Positions 28,005 through 35,283 of a DNA stretch of 37,470 nucleotides are shown here, one piece after another. Source of the DNA: a virus; the IMG/VR virus record IMGVR_UViG_3300047551_001631, positions 1 to 37,470 of that record; one strand, given 5' to 3'. Each line of letters begins with the position of its first letter. Position 1 is the first letter of the stretch. A program made the translations under genes and the position numbers. Below the pieces are notes generated by a model that saw only the letters and a program-made list of their open reading frames with translations, searched no databases and was not told the origin of the DNA.

Positions 28005-28187
28005 CTAGACCCCCTTAGATTTGGCTGCTTTACGCCCTTGCGGCTTCACAGGCGGCACCACAGACGCCACCTCACCCTCATACGGGACACCACCAGCCTG
28101 CACCCCAACCTCAGCAATCAGCGTCTGTCGTTGCCCCCCAACAGGGGTTCCATAATAGGCTTGCGCGTGAACAGGCTTGTTATTCAT
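28005..28187 (-). CDS. Small hypothetical late protein
   Basis: A 60-residue protein, MNNKPVHAQAYYGTPVGGQR, then GVQAGGVPYEGEVASVVPPV and a basic end (GRKAAKSKGV). I use ATG 28187; a longer frame would start at a TTG (28220) within a strong hairpin. No good SD is seen. It lies between the basic-protein series and the adaptor. Confidence 0.5.
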   Translation of the reverse strand: MNNKPVHAQAYYGTPVGGQRQTLIAEVGVQAGGVPYEGEVASVVPPVKPQGRKAAKSKGV

Positions 28188-28194
28188 CACAAAT

Positions 28195-28218
28195 GGGGGT
28201 TTCGTTCCCGAAACCCCC
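28195..28218 (-). other. 10-bp hairpin with GGAA loop
   Basis: On the minus strand GGGGGTTTCG pairs perfectly with CGAAACCCCC around loop GGAA (a GNRA-type tetraloop). It lies between the last basic protein gene and ATG 28187. GGGTTTCGTTCCC recurs on the plus strand near 35265, just upstream of the zinc-ribbon gene. No T run, so a processing or stabilising element is more likely than a terminator. Confidence 0.55.
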
Positions 28219-28227
28219 AAAATGCAA

Positions 28228-28683
28228 CTACTTTAGACGCTTAGCAGCCCTAAGAGCCTTACGGGCAGCATTCTTAGCCGCCTTACTATCCGCCTGCTTA
28301 ATCACATCCTGAATCAACGAACGCAAAGTCTTCATACGCTCTTCGCCACCAGCAATCAAAACAGGCTTACCCTTCTCCATACGAGAAGTCAAACGGCGCC
28401 TATTAAAAGACTCAATCTCTTTCCCGCCCTCACGCAAAACATTAATCGGGTCATTAAACCGCGCAACATACTTAGAACCCTTGCTACGCAAACCCTTGGC
28501 TTCACCCTGACGGCTCTTAGCAGCATCCGCATAAAACGAACGCCCAGCAATTCTCCCAGCCTTACGCTCACCACGCTTAATGCCAGCCTGACGCTGCGCT
28601 TCAGCACGCTCAAACCCAGACATCTTCTTAAACACTTCATCTGGAATATTGCGCTTACGCTTACGCGGTTTCGGCTTAGCCAT
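28228..28683 (-). CDS. Basic late protein G (151 aa)
   Basis: Starts MAKPKPRKRKRNIPDEVFKK; lysine/arginine-rich throughout (RQAGIKRGERKAGRIAGRSF, KNAARKALRAAKRLK). A middle helix (EGGKEIESFNRRRLTSRMEK) could be ordered. It is the last of seven basic proteins encoded in a row after the capsid genes. No known fold; DNA association in the head is a plausible inference. Confidence 0.65.
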   Translation of the reverse strand: MAKPKPRKRKRNIPDEVFKKMSGFERAEAQRQAGIKRGERKAGRIAGRSFYADAAKSRQGEAKGLRSKGSKYVARFNDPINVLREGGKEIESFNRRRLTSRMEKGKPVLIAGGEERMKTLRSLIQDVIKQADSKAAKNAARKALRAAKRLK

Positions 28684-28685
28684 AA

Positions 28686-29075
28686 TTACTCCCTGAACAT
28701 CTCCATATTCCTAGCAGCAGGCATTTTCGCCCTATTGGGCGACATACCCGCTCCTCTAAATAAGTCTTTTGTTCCCCTGTAAGAACGAATCGCACCCTTA
28801 ACCGCTGCGGGAATCTTATTGGCACGCATCAAAGAAGCATACAAAGCCAAACTGGCAAGATGCCCTTGGTCTGGACCCTTGCTGGCTAAACGCCCCAATT
28901 CCTCACCCGTAAACGGAGTCGCATAATTAATACCCTCACGAACCAAATATTCGGCATTCTGTAATTGTGGCGAAGACACATAACGGTCCTCGGAGCCAGC
29001 AACCATCTGTTGAATGGCGCGAAGGTACTTCATCAAATCATCCGCAGAAAACTGCGGCTTACGCCCCTTAGCCAT
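28686..29075 (-). CDS. Basic late protein F (129 aa)
   Basis: Starts MAKGRKPQFSADDLMKYLRA, with helical QMVAGSEDRYVSSPQLQNAE and a glycine/arginine-rich C-terminal part (IRSYRGTKDLFRGAGMSPNR). Shares the MAKGRKP start with basic protein E. It begins two bases after the previous stop. Function unknown. Confidence 0.65.
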   Translation of the reverse strand: MAKGRKPQFSADDLMKYLRAIQQMVAGSEDRYVSSPQLQNAEYLVREGINYATPFTGEELGRLASKGPDQGHLASLALYASLMRANKIPAAVKGAIRSYRGTKDLFRGAGMSPNRAKMPAARNMEMFRE

Positions 29076-29077
29076 AA

Positions 29078-29653
29078 CTATTTCTTTTTTGGAACTTTTG
29101 CCTTAGGGGTTAATGCACGCTTGGTTGCCTTGTAGTTTTTGGCTCCCTGCTTGCGACCAATCTCAACTTCCGCTCGCCAAGCAGAGTTCATACGGCGATT
29201 GAACTCTTTGCGTGGCGCACGACCACTCGGCATTTCCGAAAAAAACCTGTCGTGCGGTCCCCTTGAGTCGCCATAGGTCCGAGCATATTTGTCTTGCTTT
29301 TTGTAATACATTTCCAGTTTATGTTCAGCAAGTTTGTCGGATTTCTTATTAGATATTTTTCGTGGAACGCCATTGGCTTGCAATCTGCGACTGCCAGTAT
29401 TTTTGCCAGTTTTTGTCAAACTGTCACGGGTGTAATTGTTGACAACACGCCTTTCCACTGCATCAGCAAGACCACGCTTCTCAAAGTTTCCAGACCAACC
29501 AATGCCACGGGCATAACGCTTGATGTGTTGAATATCCGCTTTCTTTAGTTGCTTGCCGCCCTGCTTGGCAAGCCACTTGGCGGCATCATCCAAAGGCGAT
29601 TTGGGATTGCTGCGACCAGCCAATTCAATAGCGGGTTTGCGACCCTTAGCCAC
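29078..29653 (-). CDS. Basic late protein E (191 aa)
   Basis: Starts MAKGRKPAIELAGRSNPKSP and is lysine/arginine-rich to the end (GAKNYKATKRALTPKAKVPK). The first 12 residues nearly match basic protein D (MAKARKPAIELGG). The middle contains KRYARGIGWSGNFEKRGLAD and DRFFSEMPSGRAPRKEFNRR. No recognised domain. The longest of the series. Confidence 0.65.
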   Translation of the reverse strand: MAKGRKPAIELAGRSNPKSPLDDAAKWLAKQGGKQLKKADIQHIKRYARGIGWSGNFEKRGLADAVERRVVNNYTRDSLTKTGKNTGSRRLQANGVPRKISNKKSDKLAEHKLEMYYKKQDKYARTYGDSRGPHDRFFSEMPSGRAPRKEFNRRMNSAWRAEVEIGRKQGAKNYKATKRALTPKAKVPKKK

Positions 29654-29658
29654 GACGC

Positions 29659-29910
29659 TTACGCCCCTTTGCCACGGGTCCGCTTAGGCTTTCCGATAGA
29701 AGCGTCCTCATAAATCGTGTACCCCTCGGCACGCTTGGCGCGAACACGACGCCCATACTCCGTATCCTTAGCCATTTCACGCTTCATCTGAATACGCCAC
29801 GGATGCTTCGGGCTTTCACCACGCAACTGTTTCCCGCGGGCGTGACGACGACGCGCCTCGCTAATGTCATAGCCGCCCAACTCAATAGCAGGTTTACGCG
29901 CCTTAGCCAT
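29659..29910 (-). CDS. Basic late protein D (83 aa)
   Basis: Starts MAKARKPAIELGGYDISEAR at ATG 29910, which overlaps the previous stop (TAATG); a longer frame upstream would overlap further and lacks an SD. Followed by RRRHARGKQLRGESPKHPWR and a C-terminal KPKRTRGKGA. Strongly basic; shares its N-terminal motif with E. Function unknown. Confidence 0.6.
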   Translation of the reverse strand: MAKARKPAIELGGYDISEARRRHARGKQLRGESPKHPWRIQMKREMAKDTEYGRRVRAKRAEGYTIYEDASIGKPKRTRGKGA

Positions 29911-30134
29911 TATTTGCCCCCACCCCACCTTTGACCCGACTTCTTCATAATCTCCATATGCTTCGCAGCCATCCGCGCAGTCTTTTTCATTTCACGGCGC
30001 TTGGTTGCGGTACGCGCAAACTGCGTACCCAACTTCTTCGCCTGAGGCGCAGTCGCCTTCGCAATTTGCTTAGCGGCATCATCCCAAAAGCCCGCTGGGC
30101 GTGCCACATCGGCAATAGCACGCTTCTTAGCCAT
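29910..30134 (-). CDS. Basic late protein C (74 aa)
   Basis: Starts MAKKRAIADVARPAGFWDDA, then AKQIAKATAPQAKKLGTQFA and KKTARMAAKHMEIMKKSGQR. DDAAK.(I/L)AK also occurs in protein E (SPLDDAAKWLAKQ), supporting common origin of this series. It overlaps both neighbours at start/stop junctions. Function unknown. Confidence 0.6.
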   Translation of the reverse strand: MAKKRAIADVARPAGFWDDAAKQIAKATAPQAKKLGTQFARTATKRREMKKTARMAAKHMEIMKKSGQRWGGGK

Positions 30135-30388
30135 CAGCGTGTCTTCTTCTTTTTGGGCAATGTCTTGCTTTCATATTTATCTAGCGGTCTACGGCGACGA
30201 GGCGAGTTAGCAAACTCCCCCATAGTTGGCTTACCCCAATAATCATAAGGATTGGAAAGCAAGCCGCGCTGCTGCATCCGTCGCTTAATACGCACTTTTG
30301 CTGGCAATTCAGCAAATTTGCGTTCGCTGTTCTTGCTTCGCATAATGGCATCCCGAATGATGTCATCCAAATTTTGACGCCCAGCCAT
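30134..30388 (-). CDS. Basic late protein B (84 aa)
   Basis: Starts MAGRQNLDDIIRDAIMRSKN, then SERKFAELPAKVRIKRRMQQ and a basic end (LDKYESKTLPKKKKTR). Start and stop overlap neighbours by one base, implying translational coupling. Function unknown. Confidence 0.6.
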   Translation of the reverse strand: MAGRQNLDDIIRDAIMRSKNSERKFAELPAKVRIKRRMQQRGLLSNPYDYWGKPTMGEFANSPRRRRPLDKYESKTLPKKKKTR

Positions 30389-30726
30389 TAGCGCATCTTC
30401 ATTCCGCGTTTAGCGCCAACCTGCTTCGCACGCCACTGGCGGTAAAACTCAACCAAAAACTTGCGCGCAATCTTACTATTGGTTTGATTAAGCACACCAC
30501 GCTCACCCTCATCCAAAGCACCAAGTTGACCCTCAACAAAATCCCGTTGAGTTTCACCGCTTCGCGGCTGAGGGATATCCCGCAACACTTCTTCTTTCGT
30601 AATCTTAAGTTGATTACGCTGATTAAACGGCTTTTCGTCGTCCTTCTTGGACATCTTGCGATAGGCGGCAGCAGCCGCCATACCAGCCGATGTGTACGGA
30701 AACTTCTTGCCGTTAACCTGTGGCAT
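30388..30726 (-). CDS. Basic late protein A (112 aa)
   Basis: Starts MPQVNGKKFPYTSAGMAAAA at ATG 30726 with TAGGAG as SD; a longer frame would read through a strong hairpin. 'MP-VNGKKFPYT--GMAAA' resembles a common phage motif next to head genes. Then AYRKMSKKDDEKPFNQRNQL and RSGETQRDFVEGQLGALDEG, with a basic end. First of the seven basic proteins after the decoration-like gene. Confidence 0.65.
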   Translation of the reverse strand: MPQVNGKKFPYTSAGMAAAAAYRKMSKKDDEKPFNQRNQLKITKEEVLRDIPQPRSGETQRDFVEGQLGALDEGERGVLNQTNSKIARKFLVEFYRQWRAKQVGAKRGMKMR

Positions 30727-30745
30727 AATACTCCTAAGTAACTTC

Positions 30746-30773
30746 GGGTGGCGGGGCTTTATCCCCGCCACCC
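30746..30773 (-). other. 11-bp hairpin after decoration gene
   Basis: On the minus strand GGGTGGCGGGG pairs with CCCCGCCACCC around ATAAAG. It is nearly the same as the hairpin at 31217-31246, so both sides of the decoration-like gene carry the element. No T run follows; likely an mRNA end or processing structure. Confidence 0.6.
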
Positions 30774-30783
30774 AAAAGCGTTA

Positions 30784-31188
30784 TTACTTGCGGTACACCT
30801 TCACGGAACCGTCTGACTGAACGACTCCGAGGAAAGTTCCCGACGACGCTGCGGCAACCGCAGCCGAGCCTTCAATCGTGACCGAAGTGCCGCCAGCAAG
30901 CGTAATTGCGTGCGTCTCGGCAGCCTTGTTCACGATGGTGAACTCAAACGAGGTGCCCGTCACTTCATCCGTGAGCGCAGCAACGATGAGCGCCGCCGTG
31001 GCGGTGGTCAGCGTGCGAGCAGCCGTAGGGGTCTGGACGAAAACCTTGCTGTTGAGCAGTTGAGCAGCGGTCAAAGTAGCAGCCGCATCGCTAAGCGCAA
31101 CTTCCGTCACGCCTTCACGAGCCGCGACATACGCCTCTACACGCTTGCGAGTTACTGCACCGTCTGTGTCATTAGCCTTAAGTGGCAT
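30784..31188 (-). CDS. Capsid decoration-like protein
   Basis: A 134-residue protein starting MPLKANDTDGAVTRKRVEAY. Then alanine/threonine-rich strands (AARTLTTATAALIVAALTDE), and a C-terminal beta segment (FEFTIVNKAAETHAITLAGG, SVTIEGSAAVAAASSGTFLG, DGSVKVYRK). This is a common late-gene type next to major capsid proteins, thought to be a head decoration or head fibre protein. AAGGAG SD before the ATG. Flanking hairpins suggest independent mRNA stability. Confidence 0.65.
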   Translation of the reverse strand: MPLKANDTDGAVTRKRVEAYVAAREGVTEVALSDAAATLTAAQLLNSKVFVQTPTAARTLTTATAALIVAALTDEVTGTSFEFTIVNKAAETHAITLAGGTSVTIEGSAAVAAASSGTFLGVVQSDGSVKVYRK

Positions 31189-31216
31189 TTTAATTACTCC
31201 TTGTTAGTTGTGGCTT

Positions 31217-31246
31217 TGGTGGCGGGGGCTTCATCCCCCGCCACCA
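31217..31246 (-). other. 12-bp hairpin between capsid and decoration genes
   Basis: On the minus strand TGGTGGCGGGGG pairs with CCCCCGCCACCA around ATGAAG. It follows the major capsid stop by about 18 bases. Sequence and geometry match the hairpin at 30746-30773, with a small pair-preserving difference in the stem. No T run follows. Confidence 0.6.
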
Positions 31247-31263
31247 TTACCTTGACTGTTCTA

Positions 31264-32202
31264 TTAGGCGGTCTTCGCCGTCAGTTTGCCCTGCTTCTTC
31301 GCGTTGCGGCAAGTAAGGTTGCCGTAGCAAAGAATCAGTGCGTAACGCGCATCCACATCCTCAGGGGACACGAACTGCGTCTGAGCGAACCACTTGCCCG
31401 AGTGACCAACGAGGGTCAGGTACTTGCTGTTCAGGAAGTACATAACACCAGCGGTGCAATGCACATCGTACACCACAGGAGCAGCCTTGTACAGCAGGTT
31501 CTGGAAACCAGCATCTGCCGTCTTGGTGTCGGTGTAACGAAGGTTCGGGACCAACAGAGCCTCATACTTCTCAAACAGGGTCTGAGTCGTGAGAATCATA
31601 TCGGGGTGGTCATTGCCAACCGACACGGTGTTGTAAGCGGTCGCCATCTGAGCAAGCGTGAGTGCCGTGGCGGTGTTCTCCTCATAGGAGCGCCAGTACT
31701 CGTTGCCCGAGGTCGCACGGTTGATGCCACCGACGGTGCCAGAAGCCTCAACGATGTTGCCGAGACCGTTCCAGTCCTTGCCGCTGTTGCCAGTTCCGTC
31801 ACCGAAGAACATCTGGTTGAAGCCTTCGCGCAGCGATTCCTCAGCCTGCATAATCTTGGCTTCCAGCAGGTTAATGATTTCCTGCTCGCCTTGGTTCTTG
31901 GCTTCCTCAATGCCCGAGATGCTGATGGAGGCAGCGTACTGCTTCCAGTCGTACTCGGCGGCAGTGATGCCGCTCTGCGGGGTCAGCGACAGCGAGTCGT
32001 AGCCGCTGTACGAGGCGACGGTGCTGTTGGTGCCGTAAATTAGCGGCTCAACAATCTTGGTGCCGCCATTGAGCATACGGATGCGACCACGGTCCTGAAG
32101 GAAAAAGGTCAGCGGGCGAGCCGTGAACACATTGTCCGTGAGTTGGTCACGATAGTTGGCGAGCGTCGTTGAAAGCAACGCATCAAAATTTGGGTTAGAC
32201 AC
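31264..32202 (-). CDS. Major capsid protein (HK97-like fold)
   Basis: A 312-residue protein with a GTG start (MSNPNFDALLSTTLANYRDQ) preceded by a strong AGGAGG SD. Helical N-arm-type region, then GGTKIVEPLIYGTNSTVASY, WKQYAASISISGIEEAKNQG, a spine-helix-like EQEIINLLEAKIMQAEESLR and a DHPDMILTTQTLFEKYEALL strand-helix. This pattern is widespread among podovirus and siphovirus major capsid proteins of the HK97 type. It lies directly after the scaffold gene, as expected. Length is typical. Confidence 0.8.
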   Translation of the reverse strand: MSNPNFDALLSTTLANYRDQLTDNVFTARPLTFFLQDRGRIRMLNGGTKIVEPLIYGTNSTVASYSGYDSLSLTPQSGITAAEYDWKQYAASISISGIEEAKNQGEQEIINLLEAKIMQAEESLREGFNQMFFGDGTGNSGKDWNGLGNIVEASGTVGGINRATSGNEYWRSYEENTATALTLAQMATAYNTVSVGNDHPDMILTTQTLFEKYEALLVPNLRYTDTKTADAGFQNLLYKAAPVVYDVHCTAGVMYFLNSKYLTLVGHSGKWFAQTQFVSPEDVDARYALILCYGNLTCRNAKKQGKLTAKTA

Positions 32203-32236
32203 TTTATCCTCCTAGGAAAAAGTTTGTAGTTGTTTG

Positions 32237-33028
32237 TTAGTTCGCACCTAGTTGACGCTTGGCGGCAGCCCACGCGTCTTGTATGTTTGTAATAGGTGTT
32301 GCGCCTTCGCTGGTTGCCGATGCACTAGGGTTAGAACCACCAGAAACCACTGCGGCTTGGCGCTTTGCTGCGACAACCGCGTTCTCGGTTTCCTGCTTCT
32401 TCTTCTGTGCTTCCGCTTCCAGACGCTGACGGTTCATCATTTTGTCAAACATAATCTGCTTGTAGGTACCTTCAAGGTCTGTTGAGCCGAGCCGTAGGGC
32501 GGTGTTAACCACTTCGGCTACATCAAAATCGCTGTATTTGCTTTGCAGACCCGCAATTTCTCGCTCAATCTGCTGCTGAGACTGGTATTCCTCAAACGAA
32601 GCAACACGCTGCTCCATATCTCGGAACTTCTGGTCAATCGGGTCCAGCGGCTCATCTGCCACAGACTCGTTAACCATATCAGCCGCCTGCTGCCGAGAAA
32701 TACCATAATGCCTAGAAAGTAGGTCAATGGTCGCCTCGGGATTACGCTCCAACGCGGACTGGATAGCCGCAGCAAACTCAACCTGTTGCCGCTGCTCAGC
32801 CAACTCCTGCGTCTTCCGAGTGTAATCAGCCTGCCGCTGATAACCGCTCAACGCTTCAGAAAGCGGAACTTGCAGTTCCTCACCGTCCACCTTGACAGGT
32901 ACAACATAATTTGCGTACTCGTCAACCGACAGAATCGGTGTTTCTGCGCCCCCCTGTGCTGTCTCTGCTACTTCGGTTGCACCCGCTTGGGTGTCCACAT
33001 CCGACTGCACTGCGATTTCATCGCTCAT
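32237..33028 (-). CDS. Scaffolding protein
   Basis: A 263-residue acidic, helical protein. N-terminus MSDEIAVQSDVDTQAGATEV, then a VKVDGEELQVPLSEALSGYQ motif followed by RQADYTRKTQELAEQRQQVE, a recurrent feature of phage scaffold proteins. Helices continue to a basic end (DAWAAAKRQLGAN). It is degraded or lost during head assembly. SD GGGAG five bases from ATG. Flanked by portal and capsid genes. Confidence 0.8.
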   Translation of the reverse strand: MSDEIAVQSDVDTQAGATEVAETAQGGAETPILSVDEYANYVVPVKVDGEELQVPLSEALSGYQRQADYTRKTQELAEQRQQVEFAAAIQSALERNPEATIDLLSRHYGISRQQAADMVNESVADEPLDPIDQKFRDMEQRVASFEEYQSQQQIEREIAGLQSKYSDFDVAEVVNTALRLGSTDLEGTYKQIMFDKMMNRQRLEAEAQKKKQETENAVVAAKRQAAVVSGGSNPSASATSEGATPITNIQDAWAAAKRQLGAN

Positions 33029-33081
33029 ATTTATCTCCCAGAGTCCTAAATGGTTGCTCTACCATAGAACTAGGCTGTTCC

Positions 33082-34830
33082 CTAGGCTTCTAGCGACCCC
33101 TCAAAACCAGCCATACCAGCCTCAGCCTGCTGAGGAACTGTCGGATTTTGGGCGGGCGGAATCGGAACTCCGCCAGCGCCCATCGGCATAGACAAAGCAG
33201 CCTGCCCCGCAGGTGGTTGAGGGGGCGGAGCAGACTGCATAAACTGTTCAGGCGACTTAACGCCAAATCCAAACTGCAACACATAAGCCGCAAGTTTGCC
33301 CATATCCACCACACCAGCAGCAGCAAACGGACTCATCGCATCCACAATCTGGAGAGCGGTCTGACGGCGGAACGACTCATTCACGGGTTGCGTAGAGCCG
33401 CCGACCACCTCAAAGTCAAAATCGCCAGCCAAATAGTCGCGGTCATATTTAATCCAAACAGGGTCACCGTTCTTGGATGTAATACGGGCAACCTGTTCTC
33501 CAGTCATAAACTGTTGAGCCAACTTCAACAAACGGCGACCAACCTCCGCCATAGCACGCTCAACCGTAGCCAACTTATCGGCAGTTCTAGCGTTTGCGGC
33601 GTCCTGAAGCAAAGCCGACTCGGTAGCAGTGCGGCGTATTTCCGATACGCCGCCACGCATAAACTCCGAAACACCCGAAACACGGTCAATATCTGCCGTA
33701 ATCACATTAGACTGATTGTAGAAATCAGGCGGGTTAATTACGGCTGGCATAGGCGCAATGACATTCCCCAATGCGTCATCTCCAACCACAGGAACCATCA
33801 CATTGTCCTCATCGGACTCCAAAGCCGTACGACCCAACTGGTCAAACGCCGACTCCTTGTACAACCATTTACGGGCAAACCGCTTGCGGTGATTCATCAT
33901 CTGGGTGCGAGTTTCATTCAACTCTTTCTGTAGCGGCTCAATAGCCTCAAGTTCACCCAACGGATAAAACTGGTCTGGAACATCATAATCGCGCAACATC
34001 ACAAACGGATGCCCAAACGAATATGGCATCGGCATCGGCTTTACAAGAAACCCGTCCCCACCCTCAGCAAAGACCGACATCGTCCGACCCTTGATGTCGT
34101 AAAACTCCCAAATTTCTGCGTAACCTTCGTCTTTGTCGCGAATCTTGCGAACCGACGGGTCATCCGCATAGCGGCTGACCGCCATCGCCGAAACCGATTC
34201 CCGCGCAGCCTTATTGTAACGCTTGTCACTACGAACCTCAGACAGAGGGCGGCGGACACGCTGCGCAATCCAACGCATATCCTTAATTGAGGTTGCATCT
34301 GGGTCAACAAACATATCGTAACAAGACACCCGCTCAGCAAACGGGGCATCCTCAAGAACAACCGTTTGCGGCGTTACTGGATGCTCAGAGTTGCCATCCG
34401 AATCGTCTTCGCCCTCAGGATAAATTTCTTCCTCAACATACCTGTAACCAACCTTAACCCAGCCGTGCCCAAAGATAACCATATCTTTAACAGCAGCCTT
34501 AAGTTCTTCTTTAATGTTCTGATGACGCCACCAATAGTTGACAACAGCCTCAGCAATAATCGCCTCAGCCGCCTGCTCGGGTTTAGTTGCATTAACCGTA
34601 ATCTTCGGATAATTAACCGACACGCTGGGGACGATAACATTCACCGTTGAAAAACAAATATTCACCAGCAGTCGGTCCGAATCACTGTAATACTCGTAAT
34701 GACGACCCCGATACAGGTCGCTCATCCGCTTCCAAATCTGGTCGTAACCTTCTTCCTTGCGCCAACGCTTGGAGGTGTCCAGTTTCTTGCGGTACACCGC
34801 CAACCGTTCACTATTGGATTTGCGTGCCAC
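33082..34830 (-). CDS. Portal protein
   Basis: A 582-residue protein. N-terminus MARKSNSERLAVYRKKLDTS, then SDRLLVNICFSTVNVIVPSV (a membrane-like core strand often seen in this portal type). EELKAAVKDMVIFGHGWVKV, DMFVDPDATSIKDMRWIAQR and a stem-type LEAIEPLQKELNETRTQMMN are characteristic of podovirus portal proteins. The C-terminal part is proline/glutamine-rich. It forms the dodecameric vertex ring for packaging. A one-base overlap with the preceding gene suggests coupling. Confidence 0.85.
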   Translation of the reverse strand: MARKSNSERLAVYRKKLDTSKRWRKEEGYDQIWKRMSDLYRGRHYEYYSDSDRLLVNICFSTVNVIVPSVSVNYPKITVNATKPEQAAEAIIAEAVVNYWWRHQNIKEELKAAVKDMVIFGHGWVKVGYRYVEEEIYPEGEDDSDGNSEHPVTPQTVVLEDAPFAERVSCYDMFVDPDATSIKDMRWIAQRVRRPLSEVRSDKRYNKAARESVSAMAVSRYADDPSVRKIRDKDEGYAEIWEFYDIKGRTMSVFAEGGDGFLVKPMPMPYSFGHPFVMLRDYDVPDQFYPLGELEAIEPLQKELNETRTQMMNHRKRFARKWLYKESAFDQLGRTALESDEDNVMVPVVGDDALGNVIAPMPAVINPPDFYNQSNVITADIDRVSGVSEFMRGGVSEIRRTATESALLQDAANARTADKLATVERAMAEVGRRLLKLAQQFMTGEQVARITSKNGDPVWIKYDRDYLAGDFDFEVVGGSTQPVNESFRRQTALQIVDAMSPFAAAGVVDMGKLAAYVLQFGFGVKSPEQFMQSAPPPQPPAGQAALSMPMGAGGVPIPPAQNPTVPQQAEAGMAGFEGSLEA

Positions 34831-35027
34831 TATTTACCCCTACCTTTGTGCCAACCAATATGCTCATCCAACTTCTGACCCACCGAATCCACCTTGTCCG
34901 CGACACGCTCCAACAACGCACGCCCTTCGGCGTGCTGCTGGGTGTTTTCTTTCCGAAGTTTCTGAATCACCACAACCAACGGACCCGAAATTACAGCCAC
35001 AATTACGGGAATCCAGACGGGGTCCAT
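34830..35027 (-). CDS. Small membrane-anchored coiled-coil protein
   Basis: A 65-residue protein, MDPVWIPVIVAVISGPLVVV (N-terminal hydrophobic segment), then LRKENTQQHAEGRALLERVA and DSVGQKLDEHIGWHKGRGK. This hydrophobic-plus-coiled-coil layout is common in phage proteins near head genes; some are thought to act in lysis (spanin or holin-like), but the role here is unknown. It overlaps the portal start by one base. Confidence 0.6.
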   Translation of the reverse strand: MDPVWIPVIVAVISGPLVVVIQKLRKENTQQHAEGRALLERVADKVDSVGQKLDEHIGWHKGRGK

Positions 35028-35030
35028 ACA

Positions 35031-35255
35031 CTAAACCCAACGCGTCCCAACTGGTTCAGGATTGTAGCCATTAATCTTGGCATCTTTAACAATTTGTTCC
35101 TGACGCTCACGAATCGTCGGACCGTGAAACTCCTCACGCCCCTGACGAAAACCCAATCTGATGCTTTTAATGTGGCATCCGAAGCAAACCGAGCCTCGCC
35201 GTGGCAATTCGTCAACCAAAAACTCTTTTTGACACTGCTCGCAGACCAGATTCAT
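35031..35255 (-). CDS. Zinc-ribbon protein
   Basis: A 74-residue protein starting MNLVCEQCQKEFLVDELPRR (ATG 35255). Two CxxC knuckles, C5/C8 and C24/C27 (GSVCFGCHIKS), form a likely zinc ribbon. The rest is basic and helical (EEFHGPTIRERQEQIVKDAK). A longer frame would overlap the terminase end. It lies just after TerL, where phages often carry HNH or zinc proteins, but there is no HNH motif. Confidence 0.65.
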   Translation of the reverse strand: MNLVCEQCQKEFLVDELPRRGSVCFGCHIKSIRLGFRQGREEFHGPTIRERQEQIVKDAKINGYNPEPVGTRWV

Positions 35256-35283
35256 ACATTTATGCGGGTTTCGTTCCCCAAAA

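Noticed and set aside
30910-32043. Plus-strand frame of 377 codons opposite the capsid genes
   Set aside because: Antisense to well-supported capsid and decoration genes; no SD or recognisable domain.
2797-33080. CTAGGGAAC word at several late-gene junctions
   Set aside because: Only three exact copies in mixed orientation; often just a TAG stop plus GGGAAC. Too weak to call a regulatory motif.
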